From NCBI RefSeq assembly GCF_004152935.1, contig NZ_SETE01000001.1:310001-374000 (forward strand): a DNA stretch of 64,000 nucleotides. Direction: 5' to 3'. The position numbers were made by a program, and so were the translations under genes. The DNA is from Brumimicrobium glaciale. GTDB lineage: Bacteria > Bacteroidota > Bacteroidia > Flavobacteriales_D > Crocinitomicaceae. Every line of letters starts with the position of its first letter. Position 1 is the stretch's first letter. The notes under the pieces are model-generated. The model was not told where the DNA came from. It saw only the letters and a list, made by a program, of their open reading frames with translations, and did not search any database. Below, piece by piece: positions 18,171-28,114 of this stretch.

Positions 18171-18548
18171 TCTTTTTATTTTCTTCGTAATATTCTTTCA
18201 TTAATCGAACTGCTTTGTCAATTTACTCACTTTTAGCCACTTTTCATTTGTGTTCGTGCTTCGCTTCGCTTAATTCCTTTTTCGGTGTTTTTTGCGTCTT
18301 TTTAGTAAATCCGTTTAGTAGTATAACTAATTTACCTTGGTCGAAGAAGCAAAAAACTCTCCAGATATTCGAGCTTCAAATAATCCTTTGTGAGTTTTTA
18401 TGGGTGCCAACTACGTTTTTGGCACATGTTGATAAGTCTCGATTATTTCAATAACCTTAAATATTTTATCTTGAATCTTTTTTGGTTGAGCAAGCAGAAA
18501 CTCCTCGAAGTAATTTTTATACTGTATTACTTACCTAACTTTTTCCAT
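18160..18548 (-). pseudogene. Inactivated RelE/HigB-type toxin gene
   Basis: Joining frames gives a clear HigB-like protein: YKNYFEEFLLAQPKKIQDKI, FKVIEIIETYQHVPKT, then KGLFEARISGE, VFCFFDQGKLVILLNGFTKK, TQKTPKKE and IDKAVRLMKEYYEENKKNGN. It is broken in at least three ways: a TAG at 18413-18411 after PKT, a frameshift between ISGE and VFCFF, and an in-frame 51-base insertion at 18223-18273 carrying two stops. If ATG 18548 is the start, a TAA also falls at codon six. Gene order toxin-antitoxin with overlap is normal for HigBA. Confidence 0.8.
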
Positions 18549-18558
18549 TATTAAAAAT

Positions 18559-18574
18559 GTAACTTAAAAGTTAC
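18559..18574. promoter_or_regulatory. Probable HigA operator
   Basis: GTAACTT (18559-18565) and AAGTTAC (18568-18574) form a perfect inverted repeat with a 2-base spacer, 11 bases upstream of the dead toxin gene. Type II antitoxins usually bind such sites in their own promoter. Confidence 0.45.
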
Positions 18575-18644
18575 TAATTTCAAAATGTACAACTAGAGTT
18601 TAACCAAAAAGAACAGGGGGAATTTATCTAAAATTAAATTTCAC

Positions 18645-18676
18645 AAAAAAAGGAGCTCAATTTCTTGAACTCCTTT
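18645..18676 (-). terminator. Intrinsic terminator of tyrS
   Basis: On the minus strand AAAGGAGTTCAA pairs with TTGAGCTCCTTT (18676-18665 with 18660-18649) with one G-U pair, loop of four, then a run of T. It lies 40 bases after the tyrS stop. Confidence 0.8.
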
Positions 18677-18715
18677 AAATATTAATAAAATCTAGTTTTG
18701 TAATAATTTTAAAAC

Positions 18716-20011
18716 TTACTCGACAATAATGAGGTAATTAGTCTTCTTCCCTCTTCCAAGTAAAATAAACATATCGCTAATCAAATGCTCTTCTGTTAAA
18801 ATCAAATCTTCCTTAACTTTTGATTTATTCACGCTGATTGCATTTCCTTTTAGTTCTCTTCTTGCTGCTCCATTAGATTCTAAGAAACCAGTTTTTGCAG
18901 AAAGTGCGTCGATAATTCCAAGACCTTCTTTTAATTCTGCTCTTGATAATGTAGCTTGAGGAATTCCTTCAAAAACCTTCAAGAAATCTTTAACTGACAG
19001 TGATTTTAAATCTTCTTCTGTTGATTTTCCAAACAGAATGTTCGATGCTGCAATAGCTATTTTCAAATCTGCCTCAGAATGAACAGTAATTGTGATGATC
19101 TCGGCTAATTTCTTTTGTAAAGTTCTTAAGTGAGGGGCTTCATTGTGTTCTGCAACAACAGCTTCAATTTCTTCTTTCGAAAGGAAAGTAAATATTTTTA
19201 TATATTTCTCAGCGTCTTCATCTGTGGTGTTCAACCAGTATTGGTAAAACTCGTAAGGAGAAGTTCTTTCTGAATCTAACCAGATATTTCCACCTTCAGT
19301 TTTTCCAAATTTGGTTCCGTCCGCTTTTGTAATCAATGGACAAGTTACAGCATAAGCTTTTCCACTTGCCACACGGCGAATCATTTCTGTTCCAGTCGTG
19401 ATATTTCCCCACTGATCAGATCCACCCATTTGGATAGTTACTTCTTTATTTTGGTATAAATGTAAGAAGTCATAACCTTGCACCAATTGGTATGAAAATT
19501 CAGTAAATGACATTCCTTCGGCATCATCTCCAGTCAATCGTTTCTTTACAGAATCTTTCGACATCATGTAATTTACAGTAATGTGTTTTCCAACATCGCG
19601 AATAAATTCAAGGAATGAAAAGTTCTTCATCCAATCGTAATTATTAACCAATATTGCTGAGTTTTGATCCTCAGTATCAAAGTTTAAAAACTTACTCAAT
19701 TGATTCTTAATTGCATTTTGATTGTGTTGCAATTCTTCTTCATTCAGCAAATTACGCTCAGTAGATTTCATTGATGGATCTCCAATCATTCCTGTAGCTC
19801 CACCTAATAGAGCAACTGGTCTATGACCTGCACGCTGAAAATGACGCAACATCATAATACTCACCAAATGCCCGATATGTAAAGAGTCCGCCGTTGGGTC
19901 AATCCCCACATAAGCTGATCTCATTTTCTCTTGTAAATGCTCTTCTGCACCCGGCATACTGTCGTGTATCATGCCTCTCCATGTCAATTCTTCTATGAAG
20001 TTTTTCGCCAT
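18716..20011 (-). CDS. tyrS: Tyrosine-tRNA ligase
   Basis: A 431-residue class I aminoacyl-tRNA synthetase that charges tRNA-Tyr. The HIGH signature is exact at residues 45-48 ([10 protein letters not shown]), the KMSKS equivalent reads KFGKT near residue 235, and tyrosine-binding features such as [12 protein letters not shown] are present. A C-terminal S4-like RNA-binding segment ([19 protein letters not shown]) follows. Length is normal for bacterial TyrS. It is a single-gene unit with its own terminator; upstream no T-box or other leader element is evident, as expected outside Firmicutes. Confidence 0.97.
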   Translation of the reverse strand: MAKNFIEELTWRGMIHDSMPGAEEHLQEKMRSAYVGIDPTADSLHIGHLVSIMMLRHFQRAGHRPVALLGGATGMIGDPSMKSTERNLLNEEELQHNQNAIKNQLSKFLNFDTEDQNSAILVNNYDWMKNFSFLEFIRDVGKHITVNYMMSKDSVKKRLTGDDAEGMSFTEFSYQLVQGYDFLHLYQNKEVTIQMGGSDQWGNITTGTEMIRRVASGKAYAVTCPLITKADGTKFGKTEGGNIWLDSERTSPYEFYQYWLNTTDEDAEKYIKIFTFLSKEEIEAVVAEHNEAPHLRTLQKKLAEIITITVHSEADLKIAIAASNILFGKSTEEDLKSLSVKDFLKVFEGIPQATLSRAELKEGLGIIDALSAKTGFLESNGAARRELKGNAISVNKSKVKEDLILTEEHLISDMFILLGRGKKTNYLIIVE

Positions 20012-20362
20012 TTTTTCTAATTTTCCTCAAAAATACTATTGATATCCCGAATTTGAGTGATTTTGATGTTTATTTTAATAAGAATTGGGGTTTTAGTGCT
20101 GATTCAAAAATTTGACCTAATGTGTTTCGAATAATGAAAATTTACGATTTTACAGATGAAACGCGTTGCTTTCCAAATTGAGTAGTTCATTTTATTTCAC
20201 CAAACTTGCATTGTTAATATGGAATCACTTGAAAAGCTTTGTACTGAAATAAGTTCAACATGGCACCGCTGCAGTTGCAAGGCTAAGGAGTACTTATTAA
20301 TGAATCTAAAGTTTTTCTTATTTAAGGTGATCTAATAAATTTCTTTAACCAAAATAAATCAA
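20012..20362. other. Gene-free stretch upstream of tyrS and the RAYT remnant
   Basis: I see no gene here. CAAAAATA at 20028-20035 (TATTTTTG on the minus strand) could be the tyrS -7 element, without a clear -33. The rest is AT-rich sequence with no repeat I recognise. Confidence 0.4.
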
Positions 20363-20691
20363 ATGATACAAGGAGTAAAACATACAATCAAAAAAATGCT
20401 TCCTATTATTTAACATTAACTGTTGTTAATTGGGTAGACGCTTTTATGTGTAAGAACCATAAAACAGCAGTCGTTGATTCTTTAAAATATTGTATTCAAA
20501 ATAAAGGATGGAATATGTATGCATGGTGTTTAATGTTGAATCATTTACATCTTGTAGTTAATTATGATGCGCCATTTCAACTCAAGGATGTTATTCGAGA
20601 TTTTAAACGACATGTTGTAAAGCAAGTGATTTTCCAAATAACGAATGAACCAGAAAGCAGAAGAGAATGGTTGTTGCGTGAATTTAGATAA
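20363..20691 (+). pseudogene. Broken REP-associated tyrosine transposase (RAYT)
   Basis: The N-terminus MIQGVKHTIKK begins at ATG 20363. The rest is in another frame after a seven-A run (20390-20396): NASYYLTLTVVNWVDAF, DSLKYCIQNKGWNMYAWCLM, LNHLHLVVN, then DVIRDFKRHVVKQV and RREWLLREF. One lost A would explain the shift. NHLHLVV is the HUH metal motif of Y1/RAYT enzymes, which cut and move REP palindromes. The C-terminal third is missing: the frame hits TAA at 20689 and runs into a palindrome. The enzyme must be inactive. Confidence 0.8.
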
Positions 20692-20701
20692 GCGGGTCTG
20701 A

Positions 20702-20715
20702 TGATTTGCAAATCA
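20702..20715. repeat. Short palindrome related to the TTTGCAAA elements
   Basis: TGATTTGCAAATCA is a perfect 14-base palindrome sharing GATTTGCAAATC with the paired units at 11217-11461. It lies 11 bases after the point where the RAYT frame stops. Confidence 0.55.
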
Positions 20716-21050
20716 ACCAAACACAAATACTATTAAAATTAATCCTGATTTTTTCGTATTTTTAATTACTACCAGAAATTCAGCTTTAGTTGAGCTCTTA
20801 AAAATAGGTGTAAAGTAAAAGACGGATTAGTTTAAGCAACCTAAGCTAGTTGTTAACGTTATCCCTAGAGAAGCCTTACAGTTTGTTATAAATAGAATGT
20901 TTTAATTTAAAGATGGACTTTTGAAAAACTTTTGTGCTATGCCTATTCAATACTATATTCTGATTGTTTATTAAGCATATTCTATTTGTAAATCCAAAAG
21001 CTACTTTGTGATATTTATGTTACTTTTAATTTGTATGAAAAAATAGGACT
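20716..21050. other. Gene-free stretch before the T9SS type B protein gene
   Basis: No gene and no strong promoter match found. It presumably holds the promoter of the gene at 21051. Confidence 0.35.
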
Positions 21051-23810
21051 ATGAAAAATTATCACTTATTTCTACTAGTTGTTTTCACGTCTATTTCTGC
21101 TTATTCCCAAATGAGCGCATCATTTGTTACGAGTTTAAATACCCAATGTGATGGCGTAGATTGTTTCTATTCAGGACCAAGCATTATGATTAATGAAATA
21201 ATGATTTCGCCAACTGCTAATGATGGTTCCATATCAGGTTCCGCTGCTGGATTACCTGGGGATCAAAGAGGTGAGTGGATCGAATTATACAATCCCAATA
21301 CATGTGAACCAGTTGATATTTCTTGTTATTATTTAGGAAGTTCAGCTACCCAAACTGGTTATGTAGGTGGCCAAGCATTCCAACTACCAAGTGGATCTAT
21401 CATACCTCCTGGCGGGTTTTGTGTTGTTAGAGGGATTAACGCCGTCCCTGTTCCTACTCAATTTTTGATTGCTAATGGAGGGAATACTTTAGAAATTGTT
21501 GTTCCTGGAGAAATAACTGGAGATGGAATTTGTATGGAAGGAGCTAGTCCAACAAGATTCTGGTTTCCCAATGCGGGAGGATGGTTTGCTTTTTACGATG
21601 ATAATGGTGTGGCACAAGACGCTTTGAGTTGGGGTTCAGTAAGTGGTTCAACTATACCGCCTTGTGTTCCTGTACATTCTTCTTGCACGAGTAGCTCAGT
21701 TACTTCATTACAAAATCTTGCTAACATTCCCGCAAATAGAAAGACAGTTGTTTACAGTTCAGCAGTTCCAGTTACAGGTAATAGTGTTCAAAGAATACCA
21801 GATGGAGGTCCATGGCAAATAAATCAAGGTTCTACTCCTACATTGGGTGATTGTAATGGTATTTGTAATAATACCTCTTCCTCAACTTGTGATGGACAAG
21901 CAACTATAAATGTCACCAATGGATCTGGGAATTACTCTTATTTATGGGATGATTCTCAGGGGCAATTAACGCAAACCGCAATCGAGTTATGTGCTGGAAC
22001 ATACACAGTAATAGTCACGGATCAAATCACGGGGGATGTTCAGACATTTACTATAGATATTGAAGATGTGGTAGTTGTTGCAGAATTGACTGTTGAAGAA
22101 GAACTTTGTAATTACGGTCAAACTGTTTCTTTTCCTGATATTGCTACTTATACTCCCCAGCCAAATTTAAATCAGACAGGTGTGTTTTCTGGAGTTGGAG
22201 CCATAGGAAATGATTTTGATGTTTCAGTATCGGGTGTAGGAACATTTGCTATAACTTATACATTTACTGACGAAAATGGATGCACTGATTCACTTATAGA
22301 TAATGTTATTGTTCATGAAGCTCCACAAGCTCAAATTTCTAATATTCAACCTGAATATTGTATTGCTGACTCTGTTGTCGAACCGCTGCTTTCTCCACTA
22401 GGAGGGTTATTATTTGGACCAGGAATTTCTAATGACCAATTTATTTTGGAAGATGCAGGTGTAGGTTCACATATTATTAAATATGCGGTTGAAAACCAAT
22501 ATGGTTGCAGAGATACCGCTCAAATAACAGTTGTTATTCATGCGAATCCTTCTTTTTCCATTGTTGTTACACAACCAAATTGCGATCAAGATGATGGAGA
22601 GATTGTCATAAATACTAATCCTGGAGCTTCTCCCTATGATTATTCAATTGATGGAGGGATTAATAATCAGGCTAATAATACTTTCTCGAATATTTTTGGA
22701 GGCTTTTATGATATTCTTGTGACCGATGATAATGGATGTATTAGTAAGATGGATACAATATTGTTAGATATAGTTTCTGACCCATCATTCACATTTTCGG
22801 ATTTCTGTTTAGGAGAAACTAATGAAGCGACAAATATTGTTACCCCAGCCGGGGAATTTACTTTTAATCCTCCTGTTAGTGATGGTGCAACGATTAACCT
22901 ATTGACAGGATCAATTTCTAATGGTGTTGGAGGATCAACTTATACGGTGCAACAAGCAACTACAGGGAATTGTCCCGATACTGCTGTTGTTGAGGTAACA
23001 GTAAACGCAGTTCCTGAACCTCAATTTGTAGCAGATACGCTTTATGGATGTAATCCGTTTAATGTGGTATTTACGAATCTTAATAATTCTGTTGGCTCCA
23101 CTTGTTTTTGGGATTTTGGTGATGGAAATACCAGTACACTTTGTGATAATGTGATGCAAACCTATCAAATGAGTGGAGACTATAATGTATCATTTAATGT
23201 TACTGATGCTAATGGTTGCGTTGGAACAGAAACAAAGAATAACTACATAAAAGTAATACAAAATCCAGTGGCTAGTTTTTACGCCAATCCTATGATTGCT
23301 GAAATACAAGATCCTTTTATAACTTTTACTAATAAATCTTATAATGCAACCAGCTTTGTTTGGGATTTTGGCGATGGTTCTCCAAATGCAAACACACTTA
23401 ATTCTTCACATGATTATCCCAAAAATGAAGAAGGTGATTACATTGTTACGCTGATTGCCTCTCGGGTGCCAGGTTGCAGTGACACTGCCAGATTAGTTAT
23501 TCAGGTAAAAGAAGAGTTGATCTTTTATATACCTAATTCGTTCACCCCAGACGGAGATAATTTTAATGAAACTTTTCAACCTGTTTTCTCTTCTGGCTTT
23601 GATCCACAAACTTATACTTTATTGATTTATAATCGATGGGGAGAGTTAATTTTTGAATCTAATGACACAGATGTTGGGTGGGACGGTACGTATGGAAGAA
23701 GAAATTATAAATTAGCAAAAGGTGACACTTATTTATGGCAAGTCAAGATAAAGGAAAAAGGAAATGACAAATTCAATGTCTATTCAGGTCATGTAACTTT
23801 GATGCGTTAG
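21051..23810 (+). CDS. Secreted lamin-tail/PKD protein with type IX type B (gliding-motility-associated) C-terminus
   Basis: A 919-residue surface protein. After a signal peptide (ending SISAYSQ) comes a lamin-tail-like domain (IMINEIMISP ... GEWIELYNPN ... DISCYYLGSS). Several Ig/PKD-like modules follow, recognisable by VTDQITGD, VTDDNGC, CFWDFGDGNTST and FVWDFGDGSPN. The C-terminal ~90 residues (IPNSFTPDGDNFNETFQPVF ... YNRWGELIFES ... GWDGTY ... YSGHVTLMR) are the CHU_C/gliding-motility-associated sorting domain read by the type IX system. Many Cys pairs suggest disulfides. Adhesion or matrix function is inference. Confidence 0.92.
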   Translation: MKNYHLFLLVVFTSISAYSQMSASFVTSLNTQCDGVDCFYSGPSIMINEIMISPTANDGSISGSAAGLPGDQRGEWIELYNPNTCEPVDISCYYLGSSATQTGYVGGQAFQLPSGSIIPPGGFCVVRGINAVPVPTQFLIANGGNTLEIVVPGEITGDGICMEGASPTRFWFPNAGGWFAFYDDNGVAQDALSWGSVSGSTIPPCVPVHSSCTSSSVTSLQNLANIPANRKTVVYSSAVPVTGNSVQRIPDGGPWQINQGSTPTLGDCNGICNNTSSSTCDGQATINVTNGSGNYSYLWDDSQGQLTQTAIELCAGTYTVIVTDQITGDVQTFTIDIEDVVVVAELTVEEELCNYGQTVSFPDIATYTPQPNLNQTGVFSGVGAIGNDFDVSVSGVGTFAITYTFTDENGCTDSLIDNVIVHEAPQAQISNIQPEYCIADSVVEPLLSPLGGLLFGPGISNDQFILEDAGVGSHIIKYAVENQYGCRDTAQITVVIHANPSFSIVVTQPNCDQDDGEIVINTNPGASPYDYSIDGGINNQANNTFSNIFGGFYDILVTDDNGCISKMDTILLDIVSDPSFTFSDFCLGETNEATNIVTPAGEFTFNPPVSDGATINLLTGSISNGVGGSTYTVQQATTGNCPDTAVVEVTVNAVPEPQFVADTLYGCNPFNVVFTNLNNSVGSTCFWDFGDGNTSTLCDNVMQTYQMSGDYNVSFNVTDANGCVGTETKNNYIKVIQNPVASFYANPMIAEIQDPFITFTNKSYNATSFVWDFGDGSPNANTLNSSHDYPKNEEGDYIVTLIASRVPGCSDTARLVIQVKEELIFYIPNSFTPDGDNFNETFQPVFSSGFDPQTYTLLIYNRWGELIFESNDTDVGWDGTYGRRNYKLAKGDTYLWQVKIKEKGNDKFNVYSGHVTLMR

Positions 23811-23819
23811 AAACCGTAA

Positions 23820-23853
23820 GTAGTAGGGGCGAATTGCAATTCGCCCTTACTAC
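23820..23853. terminator. Palindromic element between convergent genes, likely bidirectional terminator
   Basis: A 17-bp stem without loop centred on TTGCAA (23820-23836 with 23837-23853), one mismatch. It starts 10 bases after one gene and ends 12 bases before the end of the converging thiolase gene. It shares the GTAG.GGC...GCC..CTAC layout with 46894-46947. Confidence 0.7.
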
Positions 23854-23865
23854 ACATTTCAATTA

Positions 23866-25050
23866 TCACAATCTCTCAATAACTCCAGCAGCTCCCTGCC
23901 CAGTTCCAACACACATCGTCACAACACCATATCTTTCATTTCTCTTTTTCAATTCATTCATCATTTGAACCGTCAATTTCGCTCCAGTACACCCAAGTGG
24001 GTGACCCATCGAAATTGCTCCTCCATTCACGTTCACGATGTCAGGATTTAACCCAACTTCTCTTATAACAGCTAAAGATTGTGAAGCAAATGCTTCGTTC
24101 AATTCAAATAAATTAATGTCGTTTAACTTTAATCCTGCAGATTTAATTGCCAATGGAATAGCGTCAACTGGTCCGATACCCATAATTCTAGGCTCAACAC
24201 CTACAACATTGTATGAAGCTAATCTTGCGATTGGTTCCAAACCAAGTTCTTTAACCATTTTCTCAGACATCAATAAAGTAAATGCTGCTCCATCACTCGT
24301 TTGTGAAGAGTTACCAGCCGTTACAGAACCTCTTGCATCAAATACTGGCCTAAGACCTGCTAATGCTTCATAGGTTGAACCTTTACGTGGTCCTTCGTCA
24401 GTATCCATTGTGTATTTATTGACTTGACGTTTTTCGTTTTCGTCTAAATAAATATGTTCCACTTCAATTGGAACGATATCATCAATAAAACGACCACTTT
24501 CAATTGCTTTCAAAGCACGGTCATGTGATTGTAAAGCAAATCTGTCTTGGTCTTCACGCGAAACTTTAAACTGCTTTGCAACAGCTTCAGCAGTTAATCC
24601 CATTCCCCAATACCAAGTTGGATTTTCTTTACCCACAACTGGATTCGGAACAATTCTCCAACCTCCCATAGGAATTGCAGACATTGATTCAACACCACCA
24701 GCGATGATACAATCCGCCATTCCCATGTTGATTTTCGCCGTTGCAATTGCAATGGTTTCTAATCCTGATGCACAATAACGGTTCACAGTCATCCCAGGAA
24801 CTTTGTCAGTGTCTAATCCCATTAGTGAAATCAATCGACCAACGTTTAATCCTTGTTCTGCCTCTGGATTCGCGTTACCAACGATAACATCGTCAATACG
24901 TTTTGGATCTAAATTCGGAACATCCTGCATAATGCGTTTGATCACATTCGCTGCCAAATCATCTGGACGATAAAAACGGAAACCACCACGACCAGATTTT
25001 CCAACTGCTGTACGGTATCCTGTAACTATATATGCGTTTTTATTTGTCAT
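23866..25050 (-). CDS. fadA: Acetyl-CoA C-acyltransferase (3-ketoacyl-CoA thiolase)
   Basis: A 394-residue thiolase that cleaves 3-ketoacyl-CoA to acetyl-CoA and a shortened acyl-CoA. The nucleophile Cys93 lies in VNRYCASGLE, the active His350 in NGGAISMGHPLG, and Cys380 in CVGTGQGAAG. Length and motifs are normal. It is the last gene of the MarR-hydratase/dehydrogenase-thiolase operon, 36 bases after its partner. A degradative role is inferred from the partner; the family also includes biosynthetic enzymes. Confidence 0.94.
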   Translation of the reverse strand: MTNKNAYIVTGYRTAVGKSGRGGFRFYRPDDLAANVIKRIMQDVPNLDPKRIDDVIVGNANPEAEQGLNVGRLISLMGLDTDKVPGMTVNRYCASGLETIAIATAKINMGMADCIIAGGVESMSAIPMGGWRIVPNPVVGKENPTWYWGMGLTAEAVAKQFKVSREDQDRFALQSHDRALKAIESGRFIDDIVPIEVEHIYLDENEKRQVNKYTMDTDEGPRKGSTYEALAGLRPVFDARGSVTAGNSSQTSDGAAFTLLMSEKMVKELGLEPIARLASYNVVGVEPRIMGIGPVDAIPLAIKSAGLKLNDINLFELNEAFASQSLAVIREVGLNPDIVNVNGGAISMGHPLGCTGAKLTVQMMNELKKRNERYGVVTMCVGTGQGAAGVIERL

Positions 25051-25086
25051 TTTTTTTGTTTTTTGATGAAAGTTAATTTGATTGAA

Positions 25087-27492
25087 TTAGTTTCTTAACA
25101 CTTTACCCTTTTTCACCATGCTTTCTAAACGCTCTAATGTCTTACGTTCTGCACATAATTCTAAAAAAGCTTTTCTTTCTAAATCCAGTAAATACTGCTC
25201 AGAAACTTGAACACGCTCTGAGATGTCTCCACCACAAAGTACGAATCCTAATTTTTCTGAAATCACTTTATCGTGCTCAGACATATAATTTCCTGAAAGC
25301 ATAGAGTTTGCTCCAACATAAACGATTCCTAATCCTTCTTGACCAGAAATAGTAATGTTTTTCTCTCTCAATGGTGCAGTATATCCTTTGTTAGCGAATT
25401 CTAAACAAGCTGCTTTTGCTCTTGTCAATTGACGTTCGCGACTCACAATTACTTCATCAATTCCTTCACGTAAATAACCTAGGTCAAATCCTTCGTAAGC
25501 TGATGTAGCTACTTTGGCTTGACCAATAGTTAAGAAACGATCTCTTAAACGGTTAATTCTAATATCTCCATCTTTTAATCCGTCAGAAAAACGCTTAGCG
25601 AATTCTTTTGTTCCACCTCCACCAGGGATCAGTCCAACACCAAATTCAACTAATCCGATATATGTTTCTGCATGTGCAACAACTTTATCGGCGTGCATTG
25701 CTAATTCACAACCACCTCCAATCGCTAAGTTATGCGGTGCAACAATAACTGGTGTGTTTGAATAACGAACGCGCATCATTGTATCTTGGAAAGTCTTCAC
25801 TGCGAAGTTTAACTCATCAAAATCTTGTTCCGCTGCCATCATGAAAATCATTCCCACGTTTGCACCTGCACTAAAGTTTCCACCTGTATTGGAAATTACC
25901 AATCCTTTGTATTCTGTTTCTGCTAAGTCTAATGCTTTTTGAATTCCAGCAATAACGCCACTTCCAATTGTATTCATTTTCGTGTGGAATTCTAAGTTCA
26001 AGATTCCATCTCCTAAATCAACAATTGTAGCATCTGTATTTTTCCAAACTGTATTGTCATCGCGCAATGCATCTAACAATACCAAGTCTTCTGTTCCTGG
26101 AATTACTTTGTATTCTTTGCTTGAAAGATCGAAATAAAGCTTTTGTCCATTTTCTTTTTTGTAGAAAGTAGTCGCTCCTCTTGCTTTCATGTCATGAACC
26201 CATTGCGCTGCTTTCTTACCTTGCTTTTCAATTAATTCTAATCCTTTTTCGAATCCTAGAATATCCCAAGTTTCAAATGGACCTAATGCCCAACCAAATC
26301 CTGCTTTAATTGCATCATCGATTTTAAATAAATCATCTGCAATTTCTGGAACACGATTCGTTGCATAAGCAAATAATCCACCGAACATCATTTTGTAAAA
26401 TTCAGCAGCTTTATCTTTGCCTTGAATCAACATTGCTGTTCTTTTCTCTAGATCATCAATTGGCTTAGCCATGTCTAAAGTTGGGAAACTTACACGTTTT
26501 TGTGATTTATATTCTAACGTTTCTAAATCCAATGAAAGAATTTCTGTCTTCCCATTTTCATCTTTTGTTTTCTTGTAGAATCCTTGACCTGTTTTTGAAC
26601 CAAGCCATTTGTTTTCCACCATTTTACTAATGAAATCTGGCAATTCAAATAACTTATTTTCTTCATCATTAGGACAATTGTCTTTTACACCATTTGATAC
26701 CAAGACCAAAGTGTCTAATCCAACAACATCTGCTGTTCTGAAAGTTGCTGATTTCTGGCGACCTAAAACAGTTCCTGTTAATTTATCAATTTCTTCAACC
26801 GTTAATCCTAAATCTTTAACACTATTAAAAAGTGACATAATCGAATAAACTCCGACTCTGTTCGCAATAAATGCAGGAGTATCTTTTGCAAGGACAGTTT
26901 TCTTACCTAAGAATTGACTTCCATATTCCATGAAGAAATCAACAACCGATTGGTCAGTTTCTTTAGTAGGAATAATTTCCAATAATTGTAAATACCTTGG
27001 TGGATTAAAAAAGTGCGTTCCACAGAAATGCTTTTTGAAATCGTCTGAACGACCATCTAACATCATGTTGATTGGAATACCAGAAGTATTTGATGTAATT
27101 AAAGTACCTGGTTTTCTGAATTTTTCAACATTTTCAAAAACAATTTTCTTAATGTCTAAACGTTCAATAACCACTTCAATGATCCAATCGACTTCGCTGA
27201 TTTTCTTCATATCATCTTCCATGTTACCCGTTGTAATTCGACTAGCGAATTCTTTCTTGTAAATAGGAGATGGGCTCATTTTTAAAGCTGAAAAAAGTGC
27301 AGTATCTACAATCCTATTGCGAACGACTTTATCCGTTAATTTTAAACCTTTTTTCTCTTCTTTTGGATCAAGTTCTCTAGGAACGATATCCAGTAATAGG
27401 ACTTCAACACCAATATTGGCAAAGTGACATGCAATCTGAGATCCCATAACACCTGAACCCAATACGGCTACCTTATTTATTTTTCTTTCCAT
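25087..27492 (-). CDS. 3-hydroxyacyl-CoA dehydrogenase / enoyl-CoA hydratase fusion (FadN-like order)
   Basis: An 801-residue bifunctional beta-oxidation enzyme. The dehydrogenase domain is first, with the NAD site VAVLGSGVMGSQIA at residues 8-21 and the HCGTHFFNPP segment. The hydratase (crotonase) domain is in the C-terminal half, with SNTGGNFSAGANVGM and HNLAIGGGCELAMHAD. This is the reverse of E. coli FadB and matches the FadN-type arrangement. It should hydrate enoyl-CoA and oxidise the product, passing it to the thiolase encoded next. Confidence 0.93.
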   Translation of the reverse strand: MERKINKVAVLGSGVMGSQIACHFANIGVEVLLLDIVPRELDPKEEKKGLKLTDKVVRNRIVDTALFSALKMSPSPIYKKEFASRITTGNMEDDMKKISEVDWIIEVVIERLDIKKIVFENVEKFRKPGTLITSNTSGIPINMMLDGRSDDFKKHFCGTHFFNPPRYLQLLEIIPTKETDQSVVDFFMEYGSQFLGKKTVLAKDTPAFIANRVGVYSIMSLFNSVKDLGLTVEEIDKLTGTVLGRQKSATFRTADVVGLDTLVLVSNGVKDNCPNDEENKLFELPDFISKMVENKWLGSKTGQGFYKKTKDENGKTEILSLDLETLEYKSQKRVSFPTLDMAKPIDDLEKRTAMLIQGKDKAAEFYKMMFGGLFAYATNRVPEIADDLFKIDDAIKAGFGWALGPFETWDILGFEKGLELIEKQGKKAAQWVHDMKARGATTFYKKENGQKLYFDLSSKEYKVIPGTEDLVLLDALRDDNTVWKNTDATIVDLGDGILNLEFHTKMNTIGSGVIAGIQKALDLAETEYKGLVISNTGGNFSAGANVGMIFMMAAEQDFDELNFAVKTFQDTMMRVRYSNTPVIVAPHNLAIGGGCELAMHADKVVAHAETYIGLVEFGVGLIPGGGGTKEFAKRFSDGLKDGDIRINRLRDRFLTIGQAKVATSAYEGFDLGYLREGIDEVIVSRERQLTRAKAACLEFANKGYTAPLREKNITISGQEGLGIVYVGANSMLSGNYMSEHDKVISEKLGFVLCGGDISERVQVSEQYLLDLERKAFLELCAERKTLERLESMVKKGKVLRN

Positions 27493-27508
27493 CTAATTGA
27501 GATTTAAA

Positions 27509-27958
27509 TTATACTATTAATGATTTTAATTCGTCTTCTACATGCTCGTCAACAATTTCCATAACTTCAAAAAATGCTTGTAATTTCTTTTCTGGAATTG
27601 ATTTTAGAAGCTTCTCGTTGAAAGTTACGACTTTAGTTTTAACTTCCCTCCTTAAATCTACTCCTTGTGGAGTTAGAAAGATAAGCACTTTTCTTTTGTC
27701 ATCTTTATCAATTTCTCGATAAATATATCCTTTGGTTTCCATTGTTTTGAGCGTACGCGATAGACTCGTCGGTTCCATTCCCATTCGTGGACCTAACTGT
27801 GTACTTGGCGTGCCTTCTTTGTCAACAATCAATAAGATAAATCCTATTGACATCGTTAAATCGTGGGCTTTTGCCTTTTGATTATACATACGTGAAACCT
27901 TGTGCCACGCATGGCGTAGATGGAAATCTACATAATCTTCTGCTTTCGTATACTTCAT
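27509..27958 (-). CDS. MarR-family transcriptional regulator of the beta-oxidation operon
   Basis: A 149-residue winged-helix protein. Residues about 35-100 form the MarR fold: GFILLIVDKEGTPSTQLGPR, MEPTSLSRTLKTMETKGYI, YREIDKDDKRKVLIFLTPQG. It precedes the fatty-acid genes by 16 bases on the same strand, so it most likely controls them in response to an acyl-CoA or fatty acid. No clean inverted operator could be picked out upstream. The start ATG fits the family. Confidence 0.9.
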   Translation of the reverse strand: MKYTKAEDYVDFHLRHAWHKVSRMYNQKAKAHDLTMSIGFILLIVDKEGTPSTQLGPRMGMEPTSLSRTLKTMETKGYIYREIDKDDKRKVLIFLTPQGVDLRREVKTKVVTFNEKLLKSIPEKKLQAFFEVMEIVDEHVEDELKSLIV

Positions 27959-28114
27959 GGGTGTTAAAGCTACGAAAAATATTACGCACGCACAATAAAA
28001 ACGTGAGAATTTTTAGATATTCTTGGTGTGTTGTGATTAGAGAACAACTAATTTAAAAAATCATATCAATTGAATTTGTTAATTCATGGAATTAAAATGA
28101 TTTTACACAGTTGT

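Noticed and set aside
18215-18454. 79-codon plus-strand frame
   Set aside because: It is the antisense shadow of the ruined HigB toxin and its 51-base insertion.
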